From Caprimulgus europaeus (Eukaryota > Chordata > Aves > Caprimulgiformes > Caprimulgidae), in the NCBI GenBank assembly GCA_907165065.1, contig OU015539.1, forward strand, positions 930,001-994,000: 64,000 nt of DNA, given 5' to 3'. The position numbers and the translations under genes are program-made. Below are positions 29,401-42,000 of this stretch, one piece after another. Numbering within the stretch: position 1 is the stretch's first letter; every line of letters starts with the position of its first letter. A model generated the notes under the pieces. That model had not been told where the DNA came from. It did not search any database and saw nothing but the letters and a program-made list of their open reading frames with translations.

Positions 29401-29620
29401 AAGCAAATCCCACGGAGCAGCGGCCATTAGGGCAGTGGTGTTACTGCTTTAGAGCCAGCGAGCCAGCGGCGACCCCCAGATCCGCGGGACGGAGCTTACC
29501 CCCGACTCCTCATTGCTCCGCGCCCAGAGGCGAGGCGGGAACGCTCTGCCACCGGGATCCGCTGACACGCCGGTAAACTTGGGAGGGAAAGACGGCAGGA
29601 GAAAGCGGGAGAAGAAAAAG
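29401..29620 (-). promoter_or_regulatory. PAK6: CpG-rich patch: candidate PAK6 promoter and noncoding first exon
   Basis: By eye about 18 CpG dinucleotides fall in 29401-29580, while flanking sequence is CpG-poor. On the minus strand a good donor (GGGG then GTAAGC, exon end at 29500) closes a GC-rich candidate exon of roughly 60-120 bases. Its position 10 kb upstream of a coding exon that needs an upstream noncoding exon fits a PAK6 start site. PAK6 in mammals uses several alternative first exons, so this may be only one of them. The CpG patch is direct observation; the assignment is inference. Confidence 0.4.
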
Positions 29621-32600
29621 GGGTGGAGGCAAGTCTGACATGTTTGTACAGTGCCTGGTTCACCTAAGCTGTGAGTTTGATTTCAGGGTGTGGTAGCAGA
29701 TGGGACATAGAAGCACTCAGCCTGGAGAAGCCTCAGAGTCTTGTTCCAAGGAGAATGACACATGCCAACAGCAGAGCCTCTTGGGACCATCTTGCCTTCT
29801 CCTCACTGTCTCCTCCTTTTGGTACCTAGAGGGGATGAGAAAGAGCTCAGAGTCACACCTGGGCACCCCGGTTTGCTGGGTCTCAGAGAGGAAGCTTGGG
29901 GAGATCATCTCCCATTCCCCTCCACCCTTTCCTCCCCCACACTTCACTGCTGACCTATTAAAGCTCCGACTTGCTCCTTAGCTCTCCTCTCTCGGCTCCA
30001 CAGCCTCGGGGCCTAGAGCTGCTGCAGTCTCTAGCAAATCCCGACATCTCTGCCTGTGTCGCCTGGCTGCAGATTTCAGGACCTGCCACCAATTCCTTTC
30101 ATTCCCAGCAGGAAAGCTTTGATTGCTGCTGTGTGGCTGCCTATAGGAGCATTCACCAGTTTAGGTGCCTTGCAGAGGAGCAGCACATGACCTGGCGCTT
30201 TTACTTTTCCCGTTGCTCGCTCGGCGTGAGTCAGTGCTGCAAGCTCTGAAGTCTATAGCACCCTATAATCCTGTTGCACTGCCTGTGCCGTGCCTCAGGG
30301 TTTACTGACTCCTGGAAATAGACATTTCCACAAGTGACTTCTGTTCAGTAGGACACCAGCTCCACCACTGCTCAGCGGTGGCAGATGGGCATAGGTGGAA
30401 AGGGGCATCATTAGAGGACGTTTTGGGGATGGCAGGTCAGTGGTCACGTCAGCAAACCCATCAGCTGCTCTTTCTTTGCTGCAAATAAAGAGGACTCTTG
30501 CCCTCTCCCAATCACTAACAATGCTGGCTTAACCCTACAATATTTTTAGGTCCAAATAGCAGAGATAAAAGCCTTAAAAATACACCCCCATGATTTTTTT
30601 TTTTACATTAGTTTTGTTGAACTGCCCTTAAAAATAAATTAATTAATTACATGCTACAAATAATCATTAGGTTGTCATAATCCCTGCTAAGAGTGGCTTG
30701 TCCAGCAGAGGTTGGCCAGCCCAGTGACCTTTTAGCCATGTTCCCCCATTCCCATTTTCCTTCCTACTGATTCATCCCGCCTAGCTCGGCTGCTCTATCT
30801 TTGTACAACAGTCACAGGTCTAGTTGGAATGCACAAACAGAACTGGGGTTCCTGGAGAGAACATAAAGGAAACCCTGGCATTTTAGCTGATGGTCTGAGG
30901 TTCATAATCCTCATTTCCAGACCTGCTACCTAAATTGTGGAAGGTTGCTTCCCAAAAATGCAGTCACCAAATCTACGTTACACTGCAGGTCCTTGCCTGC
31001 CAGAGCCTGCCAAAGAGACTGAGATTTCCTGCCTGTTACCTCACAGCAGCATCCCTAGGGTATAGGAAATAAAGTTAGCCAGGTTCCTTTCTGTCTGGGG
31101 ATTAGCTTGTCTCCTCCTACAGAACAGGCCCATACACAGATGCAATCAAAAAAATGAAAGTTCACGTTAACAGAGTAAACAACAAACTGCAATCAAGAGA
31201 GGGGGACAGCAGTCTTTCTCCAAAGACTGGGACTTGCAGGGCAGAAGCAGCTCGGTGGAGGGTGAGAGATGAGGAAATAGCATAATCCTGCTAGGTGTGG
31301 AGGAAAGGCGACAGTGAGGACAGACCATCACTGTCATCTGCTGCATCTGTGCTTTGCTGTGGTGCCAGTCCTGGCACCCTAGATGACTAGAGGAGTCATC
31401 TACACAGCGATGGCTTTGGGAGCGTCACAAAGCAACATCATTTATATTCTCCAAGGAGTCACCCGGGCTTGGAACTGGCTTTTTGATTTGCATAAGTGTT
31501 ATATTTCATGGGCTGACATGCTAAGACAGTCTTCTAGAACAAGACATAAGTTCTTTATAAATGAAAGAGCCTGATTTTACTTGTCAAGACACAAGCTTAG
31601 ATGAAACCAAGGCAACTTTGAGTTGGTGTGAACCTCTGCTGCCTACAATCCTAATGAAAAATTAGGACACTTTTTTGAGTCTTTTTAGTCACAAGTTTGA
31701 TCCCAGCAGTCCTAGAAGCTTTGAAGAAAAATTGCCCAGTAAAAGTGACGAATCCCTAATTTCCCCGTTTAGCAACTGTCCCTTTATTAAACATTTCACT
31801 GCTCCTTCCCTGCCCACTGCTCCCTTCTTACCTAGAGAATTGCACAAGATCATATAAATAATTATCCTCACACATTTATACTCACACAGGCATACACACC
31901 CCGCTCCTCCTACGGTGGCTGCACTCTCTGGTGCTCATTCAGGTCCTGTCTCAGCCGTGGCAGCCGTAACTGCCGCGCAAGAAGCGCTGCAGGGCACGTT
32001 GACTAAACGCTTGCATCGCAGACTGCCTGATTTATCTGCACAGCAAAGGCCATTCCATACCCCACGTCCCCTCCCCAGACACAAAGCATAGCAAATTTCA
32101 GATCAAAACTGCTGATCTCGCCTCTTTTCTCACCCAGCACATCCACGTCACTGCGGCAGGAAGGACAGCACCTCACGTCCTGAGCTGTTGCTGCAAGAGA
32201 TTCCATTTAAGCCCATTTCATCTCTACTGGAGCAGAATTTTGTGAGAGAAAAATAATTTTGCAATGTTTTACTATTGTATAATTGTTTTACAAGACTGGG
32301 CATTTCTAATCTTAAAAAACCCAAAATGTTAGACACTGAGGCCAGTTCTACCACAAACAATGTCCATCTTCTGCCTCAGCCAGGACAAACATACCTGGCC
32401 ACCTTTTTGCACCTTGTGGGAACTGAGCAAGCTGGTAACAAAAATTTGTTCTGCTTCAACAAAGCTTCCAGGAGCAGCCTAATACCAATGCATGGAAAAT
32501 CCAATGCATTTGGGAAATCCCAGTAAGAGCTGAGGTAATTCCACCCATAGAGCTGGGCTGTGGCTCAGAGGTAGGACCTTCTAGCAGGGCTCCTCTGAGC

Positions 32601-33879
32601 TCTGGGATTTGCTAGGAGGGACAAATGCACTTCCATCAAAGAAGTGTGGTCCCTATTGTCTGTCATGGCTCTTGAAACCCAGAGTAAACTGACCAGGGAA
32701 GTGAAAAAGTACAGCAACAATTGGGACAAAGGGGTCACTAGGAGAAAGGGTGTGTTACAAATTCACAAAGCATCAGCATCAACTGGTGGGAGGAAGCACA
32801 AGATAGGAATCAAGTCTGCAAGTCTCATAATGAACACATGACATTAGCCAGGACTGGAGATAAGGAGGGAGCAATTCAGAGGCAGTTTCACTTTAAATAA
32901 GCACTTACAGTTTAGCTACCTTTCCCCAAGGCTATTGCATTCAGTGGTGGGCAGAAAATTACAAGAGAGCACCACTGGGATTGCTTGCTGTAATGTTAGG
33001 GTTATCCTCCTGCTTACTATGCATTGCTGACTTTATAAAGGCAGTTCTGGAGATGCCAGCAGGACAAAGCCCTGTCTGCACCCCCACTGCATGCTCTATT
33101 TCAGGGTGCTTCTTAAGAGCATCCAAGATTTACAGTCTAATCCCATTCCCATTTTTTTTTTGGCCCAATTTGAAACAAAAACCAAGTGCACCAGGGCTGA
33201 AGAACTAGAAGTTGGTTTAGCAAGTCCATCACCTCGACCAGAGCACTGTGTGCTGTTATAGATCAGGACATGTCCCCATGCTCAGATCTGGCAGGGCACT
33301 ATGGTCCTTGGAGTCCCCCTTTGCCATCTGCACGCCACCAAATACAACACCCGCTGGGCCATGTGAGTTTGTGCTGCTTCAGAGTCACAGCCAGGCCTGC
33401 CAGGGCCAGGCCATTCCAGTGGTGGAGCACAGCATAGGACAGGGCCCTGCAAATTCTGCCAGAGAACACCAGGCTGGAGCAGCGAGAGCTGAGAACATTG
33501 GCAAGAAAGCAGATGAAGCTTAATGAGAGTATGAAAACAGCAGACTCTCTAAAAAATTTAACTCCCACTCTGATGAGAAGCTGAAGCCAAAGCTCAAGAT
33601 CACCTGAACACAGCACACGCTATTTTGCTACTGGTGAAATTCCTGTGGCTTGGTAGACGTTCCCTGCAGATAATATCAGCAGAGCTTGGCTCACAGCCAT
33701 CTCACACTTCTTCCAGATCTTTTACTTGCAAAAATTCACAGACGTATTAGGTTATAATAGAAATAACGTCATGCTCCACCAGACAAGTCTGTGCCACCCT
33801 CTGCTAAAGGTCTATCTGCTGCTTCCCACAAAAGTCAGGACCATCAGCCCTGCAACAGCAACAGTGCAGCAGCAAACAG

Positions 33880-33975
33880 ATCCCTGTTCCAGAGACCCAC
33901 CGGGTCACCTTGGGAAAGTCATTGTGCACACGGGTAAAGTGACTGTGACAATGCTTAACTCCCCCACAACAGAGG
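33880..33975 (+). repeat. MIR-like SINE remnant
   Basis: Contains gtcaccttgggaaagtcatt, then gggtaaagtgactgtgacaa, following the MIR order tgtgaccttgggcaagtcac, ctgtaaaatgggataatgac in the sense orientation. Confidence 0.45.
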
Positions 33976-34606
33976 AGGCTTAATCTGGTGTTTTTCCAAG
34001 CATGCTGCAATTCTTGAAGATGCTATAGAAATGCAGATTGAAATCCCTGGCTGGCACAAGAGGAATACAGACGACAGCTTCTGTTCAGAACTAGGTCAGT
34101 CAGCTATTGCAAAAGTATTAACCAGAATCGAGAGAATTCCTAGTGGCTACAATAACAGTAGCAAAAGTCTAACACCATTTGCTGTTGTTAGTCATTCTCT
34201 ACCTCTGGGTACATTCAAACCCAACTCTCAAGAGCCCAGAATAATTTGAGGGCTGGAGCTTATGCTTGTCAAAATCCAGGCACGTGGCTCAGTGCAGCAC
34301 AGGAGGCTCCCAGCCATCCCACTTGCTGCCTCACAGAGGCAGGGAACAACTGCCCACAGACTACACAGCCTGGAGCAGCCCAGTGCATCGCAGCCCGTCT
34401 CTGAGAGCTGCACTGCTCACCCTGTGCCAGGGAACCGGTGTCACTGTCACCCTCCCAGCAGCAGCCACCCAGCAGCAAGGGCAGGAGGGAGCTTTGTTGT
34501 ACGGTGGTGTATGGGCAGGTTGTTTTGGGGGAAGGCTGGTAGAGGCAGAGAGCAGATGCTTCAATGGAATCTGAGGGAGAAGAGGGGAAGGGTTGACCAC
34601 TGCAGT

Positions 34607-34668
34607 GGGGATGAGTATCCAGAGTTTATTACAACTGCCTCCAGGGGATGAGTATCCAAAATTTATCC
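34607..34668. repeat. 37-bp imperfect tandem duplication
   Basis: The string ggggatgagtatcca recurs 37 bases apart (34607 and 34644), each time followed by a near-identical tttat-containing tail. Confidence 0.7.
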
Positions 34669-34769
34669 CATCCTCCTTCAGTTGCTGAGGCTGGACCGAG
34701 CATTTGCTCTCCCCTCGCTCTCTAGTGAGTTGTGCCAGCACCGCTGCACAGCTGCCTGCAGACCCGACC

Positions 34770-35110
34770 ATGCAGGTAATCAATAGCACTACTTGGATCA
34801 AAAAGCATTTGGTTTTACTGGGAATAGGAAGTAAATGAAGGGTTACAACTGCTTTTTGTTTGTGTTGTTTTTTTTATAAAAATTCTTATTAACATTTCTT
34901 TTTCAATTCCTGTAGTTCCAGCAGCCTGGCACACAGCTCAGGCAGGCAGTCATCACACCACAGCTCAGAGGCCAGCGACCTGCAGTGCAGGAACTGGGCT
35001 TTCTTGTTTTGCCACTGAAACAACCATGTCATAACACTGTACCCTCAGGTTCCCTTATCTCCATGTGCCCTGAATGGCTGGAGCCCACAGGACGGCTTCC
35101 AAAGGGTTAA
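34770..35110 (+). CDS. candidate small spliced plus-strand ORF (66 residues), unrecognised
   Basis: An ATG at 34770 is followed by CAG and a donor (GTAATC after 34775). A 140-base intron would end at 34915 with a branch-like ttattaac, a pyrimidine tract and ctgtag. Splicing gives ATG CAG joined to an exon open for 64 more codons to TAA at 35108-35110. The protein begins MQFQQPGTQLRQ and has no domain I recognise. The intron signals are unusually complete, but a chance arrangement or a noncoding transcript is possible. It lies about 5 kb upstream of the PAK6 candidate promoter, on the opposite strand. Confidence 0.22.
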
Positions 35111-35895
35111 ATCCTTATAACGACCACTTAGAGATTTATTTATATAGTGTAGAAAAATGTCAGCTGTGACATCCTTGTCTGTGTATTAACTGCTACAACA
35201 GAGGAAAGAGAAAAAGTTGTTAATTGCTGCCTCCCTAAGAGTGATTTTTGGTCTTTTCTGCTAGAGTTAGAGAAGCCTTTTACCATCTTTATCCTCAGCT
35301 CACTCCTTCAGTCTTCATTCAGTCTGCAATTTATAATAGCACAAATACTAGCACAGGACAGAATAAGATGCTGGGTGCTCTGGGGCACACTGTTTCAGCA
35401 GAACACGGGCTGGTGGGCACCCAATAAAGCTTCCAACCACCATTTTCTCCATTTAAAAAAAATATCCAAAACCACCCAAAACATGTGTGCAACTATTCAC
35501 GCTGTCAGGTCCCACCAGCAAGAACACCAAACGTGCATGTCACCAGGCAACGTGCTACAAGGACCGAAACGTGCTGGCTGTTCTGGCACTGTAAGAACAT
35601 TTTTATACCAAAACCCGAGTACCTGGTGGATGGAATCCAGCCCGAGCAGTCAGACAGCCTGCCTGACCACACGGACCTGCTGGCATCTGCCTGCAATCAC
35701 AACAAACCTCCTTCCTTCAGAACAGGTCTAGGTCCTGCTGGCTGCTGCCAGGAGTGAAACCACAGTGGAACAACAGAACCAGAATCCTCTTCATGGTAAC
35801 ACCAGAAACTAATCACTGATAAATGTATATATATATAAAATAATTAAAGGAAATATCCAGACTGAATAATAATAATAATTAAAGAAGTTAAGAAA

Positions 35896-36050
35896 GAATC
35901 ACAGAATCCCAGACTGGTTTGGGTTGGGAGGGACCTTAAAGCTCCTCCAGTCCCAACCCCACTGCCAGCAGCAGGGACACCTTCCACTAGACCAGGTTGC
36001 TCAAAGCCTCATCCAACCTGGCCCAGAACACTTCCAGGGAGGAGCAAGAA
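35896..36050 (-). repeat. CR1 LINE 3' end
   Basis: Reads agaatcacagaatcccagac, tggtttgggttgggagggac, cttaaagctcctccagtccc, then ccactagaccaggttgctca and ccaacctggcccagaacact. This is the textbook reverse complement of the CR1 3' end, so the element lies on the minus strand. Low divergence compared with the other CR1 copies here. Confidence 0.93.
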
Positions 36051-39000
36051 GCAAAGTAAGACATAGCCATTTAAGCTCTAAATAAAATGGTCTGTCTCCT
36101 ATTCTGCAGATCTAGAGATTCTGAAGATGGCATTGTAGATTCAGTGAAAAAAATCTGTTAAACTTCTACTACTTAATCATCATTCATCAAACTACTAATT
36201 CAAAACCACATTTCTTGTTCGTGTACTCTCTGGAGTGCCAAATAAATTCTATAAATAAATGAATTCAGAGAAATTTCTTCATATAATTAAAAAAAGTATT
36301 AACTTAGTTCATTTCCACATGTGACCTTTAAAAACAACTGCTTGTTAAGACTTAAAATGAGCATTTTTGGTTTGTTTTGTTCTTCCGAATTTTGATGAAA
36401 ACTGAAAGTCTGGGTAACAGTTGTGCCCAAGTGCTTAAGGAAAAGTTCCCTACAGAAATACTTGAGTAGCTATCTGGAAAATTCTTTCATTTCCTTCTTT
36501 CAGCAAATAGCAATCTCAGTCCAACAACAGATGCAGCCCATTACAAAGGTGATCACGGATCAGAAGTAGCCAGATAATTTAGGTGACCCTGGGTTCTAAG
36601 AGACTGTTTTAAAACATGCTTTTAAATGACATGGAAATAAATAGCAATGTTCTTTAAATAAGTTACTGGCTCAGCTTTACATCACTGCAGCTCCTGTTTT
36701 GCAGAAGCTTAGAGAGAACATATTTAGATCTTGGAAGAGAATGCAAAAGCCCAAAGAGCTTTGAAAATTCCTGATTTGGGAGCAAGCAGGTGAATTAGGA
36801 TTTTCTTCGCTGTTAGCATCAAACAATGCATATTTTATAATAAAGTGTTAGAAATCAGGAAGTTTCCTCAGTAGCAGTCCCAAACAGGACCATCCTCTCT
36901 ACTAACATCACCCATAGTCAGTGAGGTGGTACAAGATCTAAACAACTTGAGGCATTACTTATACATTTAGGTTCCTAATGAAATAAACACAGCATGCATT
37001 TTTCATTTTATGGCCCAAATATTCCATAACAGCATCTAGGTTTGCAATCTGATTTTCCACACCTTTCACTACACACTCAGGAGTTCTGATTTCTGCAAAT
37101 TAATTATGCATGTACCCAAACTGGACAGCTTGCTGTAGCATGAACAGCTCAAAGATGACTTGCCCAGAGAGATTTCTTTCCAGAACCAGCTGTAACATCT
37201 GTTCTTCAGATCCAATCCAAAGTCCCTTGAAACCAGAGTTTTTTTACCCACTTCTACAAGTGCTAGAAAGATTCTTATGCTAAGCTGGGTGTTACAGGAA
37301 ATAAGTTAATTTCTAACATTATTGTATGCATTTATGTACTTTCTTGGGCAAGACCCAAAGTACTCATTATAAAGTGTAACACCCTGCTTAATTCTTCTAG
37401 AAGCCAATCATAAGGCTACTATGAATTTTAATGAGCACTGAATCAAACCCCAGATGGTTTTTAAAGCCAAATTATCCTGATCTTGGTTATTTTAAGCTCT
37501 GTGTAGTGCCTTCTGGCCACTACACAGATTAACTCCTCTGTTCCTGGTCCAGATTAAAGAAAGACTTTCATACTTGTTCTCCACATCTAAACACAGCTCT
37601 TCAGCTCTGCTGTAAAAGACCCTCAGCTCCTGCTGTGCCTTGAAAAACATCACAGTTCTGAAAGAAGACTCAAAAGTTGGCATGAGTGACAAAAAAATCA
37701 TACCTGCAACAGAGCAGGGAGAAGAGATCCACAGTCTTTCAGGAACACAACCAAGGCTCTGCAGCCTATTTAGTACTGTCTCCTGGACACAGTAATATGA
37801 TTATGATAAAATTTAGAAGAGATTAGTGAGATCTATGAAAATTTTCATCTCAATGAAAAAGCCACCAGAGTATAAGAAAAACAAAGTACAGTCATTTATA
37901 AGGCACTGTGCATTGCAGAGAGGAGAGACAGAAAACTAGGCAGCCATCAGGAAGATAAGGCTGACAATACAGCCAGTCCAATTTATCCAGATGCTCAGGG
38001 GAAGAACAATTGAGCCCAGAACCATCAAGTTGACGTTATCAGTTCATAGACACTTGTCTCTGCTCAAACTGCTGAGTGTGTTTGCTTTCTGGTTTGAAAC
38101 AGCCCGTTTTGTTTTAAGACCTAACCCATCTTTTTTATCCAGTGGTGTTTCCAGTATCTCCACATCACACCAGCAGGACACCGGTCCCTGGATGCTGACT
38201 GCAGCGCCTCCGCTGCGTCCCCACGGGAAGTGACTCTGCTCAGAGCTGCTGCTTGGCTACACTGATTCTTCCAAGCAGACTATGAGTTACCTTCTCTCTA
38301 CCACAAACCACTGCTACCTTACTCTTTCCTTTGACCAAACCTGGATTTTCTGGGGGCTGTGCTTGTTTCCTGCAAGCACTGCTGTTGCAAATTGCAACCT
38401 GAGTGTCTGAGAGATTCACAGAGCCTTCTCCCTTCCCCTTGGCAACCTGCAGGAAAAAAAACCACATCACTCAACCATTTCCAAAGTGCTCTTTGGTTGA
38501 AGCAACGCTATTCCTTGCTAGACCTCAGGCAAGGCCAGAGAAATATGAATTCTTGTTAGAGACTTTTTTTTTTTTAAGGAAATGTTGTGACCAGTGACTG
38601 ACAAGAGCAATGCACGCCAGTGTTTGTAATCCAGACAGCATTCGGACACCCAGAATGCCGGCGGTTTCAGGGAGGTGGGGTTTTTGTTTGGAGTTTTTTG
38701 GGGGGAGATATGGAGTGGGAGGTCAGGGTGGTTGGTTACATTCTTTTTCCAGGTTGGAATAAGGGGAAAGGAAAGAAGGAAGAAAATAAAAAGGTTCTAG
38801 TACCTGCTTTTCTGGTCCCCAGGTATCCAGGACCCCACATATCCAAGATCTTCTCTCACTTCCCTGCCTTGGGCAGCAGCAGTTCTCATTCCAGCTCCCA
38901 ACACCTCTGTTCTTTGTTAAATCACTTACTTGTGTGGTTTTTTTTCTTTTTGTAGTCTGGGATCTTCCCTCCCCCCTGAACCTTGTCTGGTAAACAGATG

Positions 39001-42000
39001 GATGTCAGAAATGGAAAGGATGAAACAGAGAGTAAGTGCAGCATTATGCAAGCCAGCTATGGAGAAGAAATTGTGTTATGCACTGTATATTAGTCAGTTG
39101 AGAACGGTGAATGAGTTTACACTGTTTAACCACCTCACCAGAACGGGCATCAGAGCCTGAGGAATGCAGACAGAGCTCTGAAATGGTTTCACGATTAGAA
39201 ATGAGAGGTGGGAGGGAAATAAGGAAGGAAAAGGATGGTTTAATGTCCTTTCATGCCTCCAGATGCATGACACATGGCTCAGTCACCCTAGGTCTCAGCC
39301 CAAAATACTTATTTTTCATTCACTGAAAGCATACTGACTGAGCAGCAGGAGTGCAAGTGACACACTTAACTTGCCATCATTTGCTAAAGCAGAGGAGGAG
39401 CTCCATCTCCCACCCCTGCTGGGATTGCCAAGTAAAGCATCAAGGGCGGGTTCAGTAACTCAGACAACTCTGAAATGGCCCGAGAGCCCCGAGGAGCGCG
39501 TGCTTTGACAGGTCTCAGTCCCTTCTCACTTGAACCACATTTGAACTTCTTAGCAGTGAAAAATCGTTCTATCCTGCTACCATTCCTCTGAGCAATTGCA
39601 CACACACCCCTTTTATTATTACATTAGTGTAATTTTGTCTCCGACGTTCCCCCGAGAGGAATTACTCATGTCCTGCTATTTTTTATTTTACTACTAAGAG
39701 CCTGGATTTTAGCAGTAGTTTTAATTAAATACCAATCCTCCTTCTCAATTAGGATCACCTTTATCTAGCTGGCTGTGCTTTGTGTTCTGCAGCAGTATCC
39801 ATTTGCTTTCTCCTATTTATTCCTCCCTCCACAGTTCTCTCAGGAAGTGCCAAAAGCTCCCTCTCCCACCAAATCCTATCAGCAAAAAGAAATACAAGAT
39901 TTTACTGAGGTAAAGAACCATCACATGGAACCACAGCACCACATAATATGGTGCTTCACAGTGGTTATGCAGGATTCCAGTTTAAACTGATGTCAAGAGA
40001 CACTGCCAAAAGCAGCAGCACCCACCTTCCATACCCTCCAAAGCCGTTTCCAGCCGCTCTGTCCCGTACACCAGCCCACAGCATGTGGCTACTACTGTCC
40101 CTGTTTTATTTCCCTGCTCCTCTGTAGCCTTCCTTGCACGTCCATTGCTCCCCTGCCCTCTGGTGTTGCATCCATCCTCTCCAAACACACTGCTGAAAGC
40201 TGCCAAGGCAGGTTTCTGTGGGAGTTTGAGGTTCAGTGTGTCCACACGCTGGGTAAACACCTCTTCAAAGTCTTTGCTGTCCCTGGATAATGAATCAGAT
40301 CCCAGTGGATTTAGGACACAGGATTCTTGGAAGCTGCCCTGGATTGTTGTTTTAAGAGTTATTCATTCACGCTCCCCAAGTGTCAGAGGCAGAACTCCTG
40401 CCTGTGAAGTTGGCAGGAATCCTCCTTTCAACTATTTGCACAAAGTGGAATCAAACTGCAGCAGCAGCATCCAACTGCATTGAGTGCTCCAGCGCCTGGC
40501 ACAGCCGGCTGCGGAGACAGCAGAAAGTTACGCAACAACTGCTGGCACCAAGCACCCTCCTGGCCATGTTCCCTGCCCCAATACTGGGCACAAGTACCCT
40601 TCCCCAGGCCATCTCACCTAACCAGCAACCTTCACAGAGCACAGCTTGCCCTCCAGGCACCACTCCATAGGGAAGGGAAGAGGAGGCAACAAGTCCAAGA
40701 TCATTTTGATTTCACTTCTCACAGACTTGAGCAGGCTTTCCCCTCCTTCTCAGCTCTAGGTGCAAAAGTTTACTAACTACACTTCCCTAAACATCAGATG
40801 TTGCTGCTTTTGTGAGCACATTCTGTTTCTTTTCCAAGAGCACAATGTATTAGATGAATTGGCGTGCAAAGAGAGTGTAGACTCCCGCCTACGCTCCAGC
40901 CTGCACTCCCAGGCTCGGCGAGAGCATTCCCTAATGGCTCCAGCACCTTCACAAGGCCCGTGTGCTGCTGTACTTTAATCAAGGGCTGTAATTTATACAC
41001 CACAACCTAAGCACACAAATCTCAGTCTGGAGGATTCCCAACTAGGAGGAGTGTCAGTTTTTGGTTTATACTGGGGAGGAGGGAAAACTGATGATAAAAG
41101 ATTTTTTAGATGTTACCAGTTTTTTCCAGAGCCATCTCTGTACATTTAAGGTATTTTTTTCCTATACTAAATTAAGCTTTTTCAAAGAAGTTGCCTGCAG
41201 CTGGGACAAGGTGCTCTCTACTACTGTCTGGCATCTCCACAAATAGTTTTCAGCAGTGATAAACTGGTTGTTCAGATGTAATTCAAATAGATGCTTTAAA
41301 AGAGTACCCTATCTCCTTGCTCTTGTGTCAATAGCATTTCTTCAAACCAAGTCTACTAAAAGCCTTTGAGTTAAAGTTCCCAAGGCAGGAACCATCTTCA
41401 TTTTACCTCCTACAGAACAACAAATACTCTATCAATGTTTAAAAGCACTAAATGAAATTAACAAACCATAAGCTCATGTCTATTTACTAAATTTTACTTT
41501 CATTCACCACTGTTCCTACAACGCCCATCACTCTGCTATTTCAGTACCCGATTTAGAAGCACAGTTAGAGGAATTTATTCACCACTAGAAAACAGGCAGG
41601 CAAAAGGTAGTATTAAAAGCATTCCCCTCACCCCTTTTTTCATGGCTTCAGACCTCAGATAATTAGTCCTTATTGGTTGATTTAAATTTCTAGCCTAAAA
41701 TGGGAGTGCCAGAAACATCAGAGATTTACCTCAGTTCTAGACCTTAGAAGGTAAAAACATTTTAGAAGTTATCTCAGTTTTAGTGTTCAGAATGCTGGGC
41801 TCGGTTGCCCCATCTACCTGCCACGATAGCAGTCTTACCTTGAAAAAAAGATCTCTGAGAAATACTTCTGGAGTGAATTCAGTCCCTTCTTCCTTCTGAC
41901 TGCAGGTTGCTGCTTGTCTTAAACACGGGAAACATCCCTTGCTTCAGGCAAAAATTCTCAGCCATTTCTTCTTCAAGCTCCTTCAGAAAGCTCCTGGTTC

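Larger units (their letters stand above)
19391..29500 (-). other. PAK6: probable PAK6 5' intron region
   Basis: Lies between the acceptor of the first coding exon and the candidate noncoding first exon. It contains a CR1 copy (20245-20512), several MIR-like remnants, a polypurine tract (23275-23440) and a CA-rich stretch near 24124-24170. Further untranslated exons could be present but cannot be recognised by eye. Confidence 0.4.
29620..34769. other. intergenic; no recognised gene
   Basis: No coding exon recognised on either strand. Holds an AP-1 consensus (TGAGTCA at 30227-30233), an AT-rich piece near 30590-30660, a MIR-like remnant (33880-33975) and a 37-bp imperfect tandem duplication at 34607-34668. 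Confidence 0.5.
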
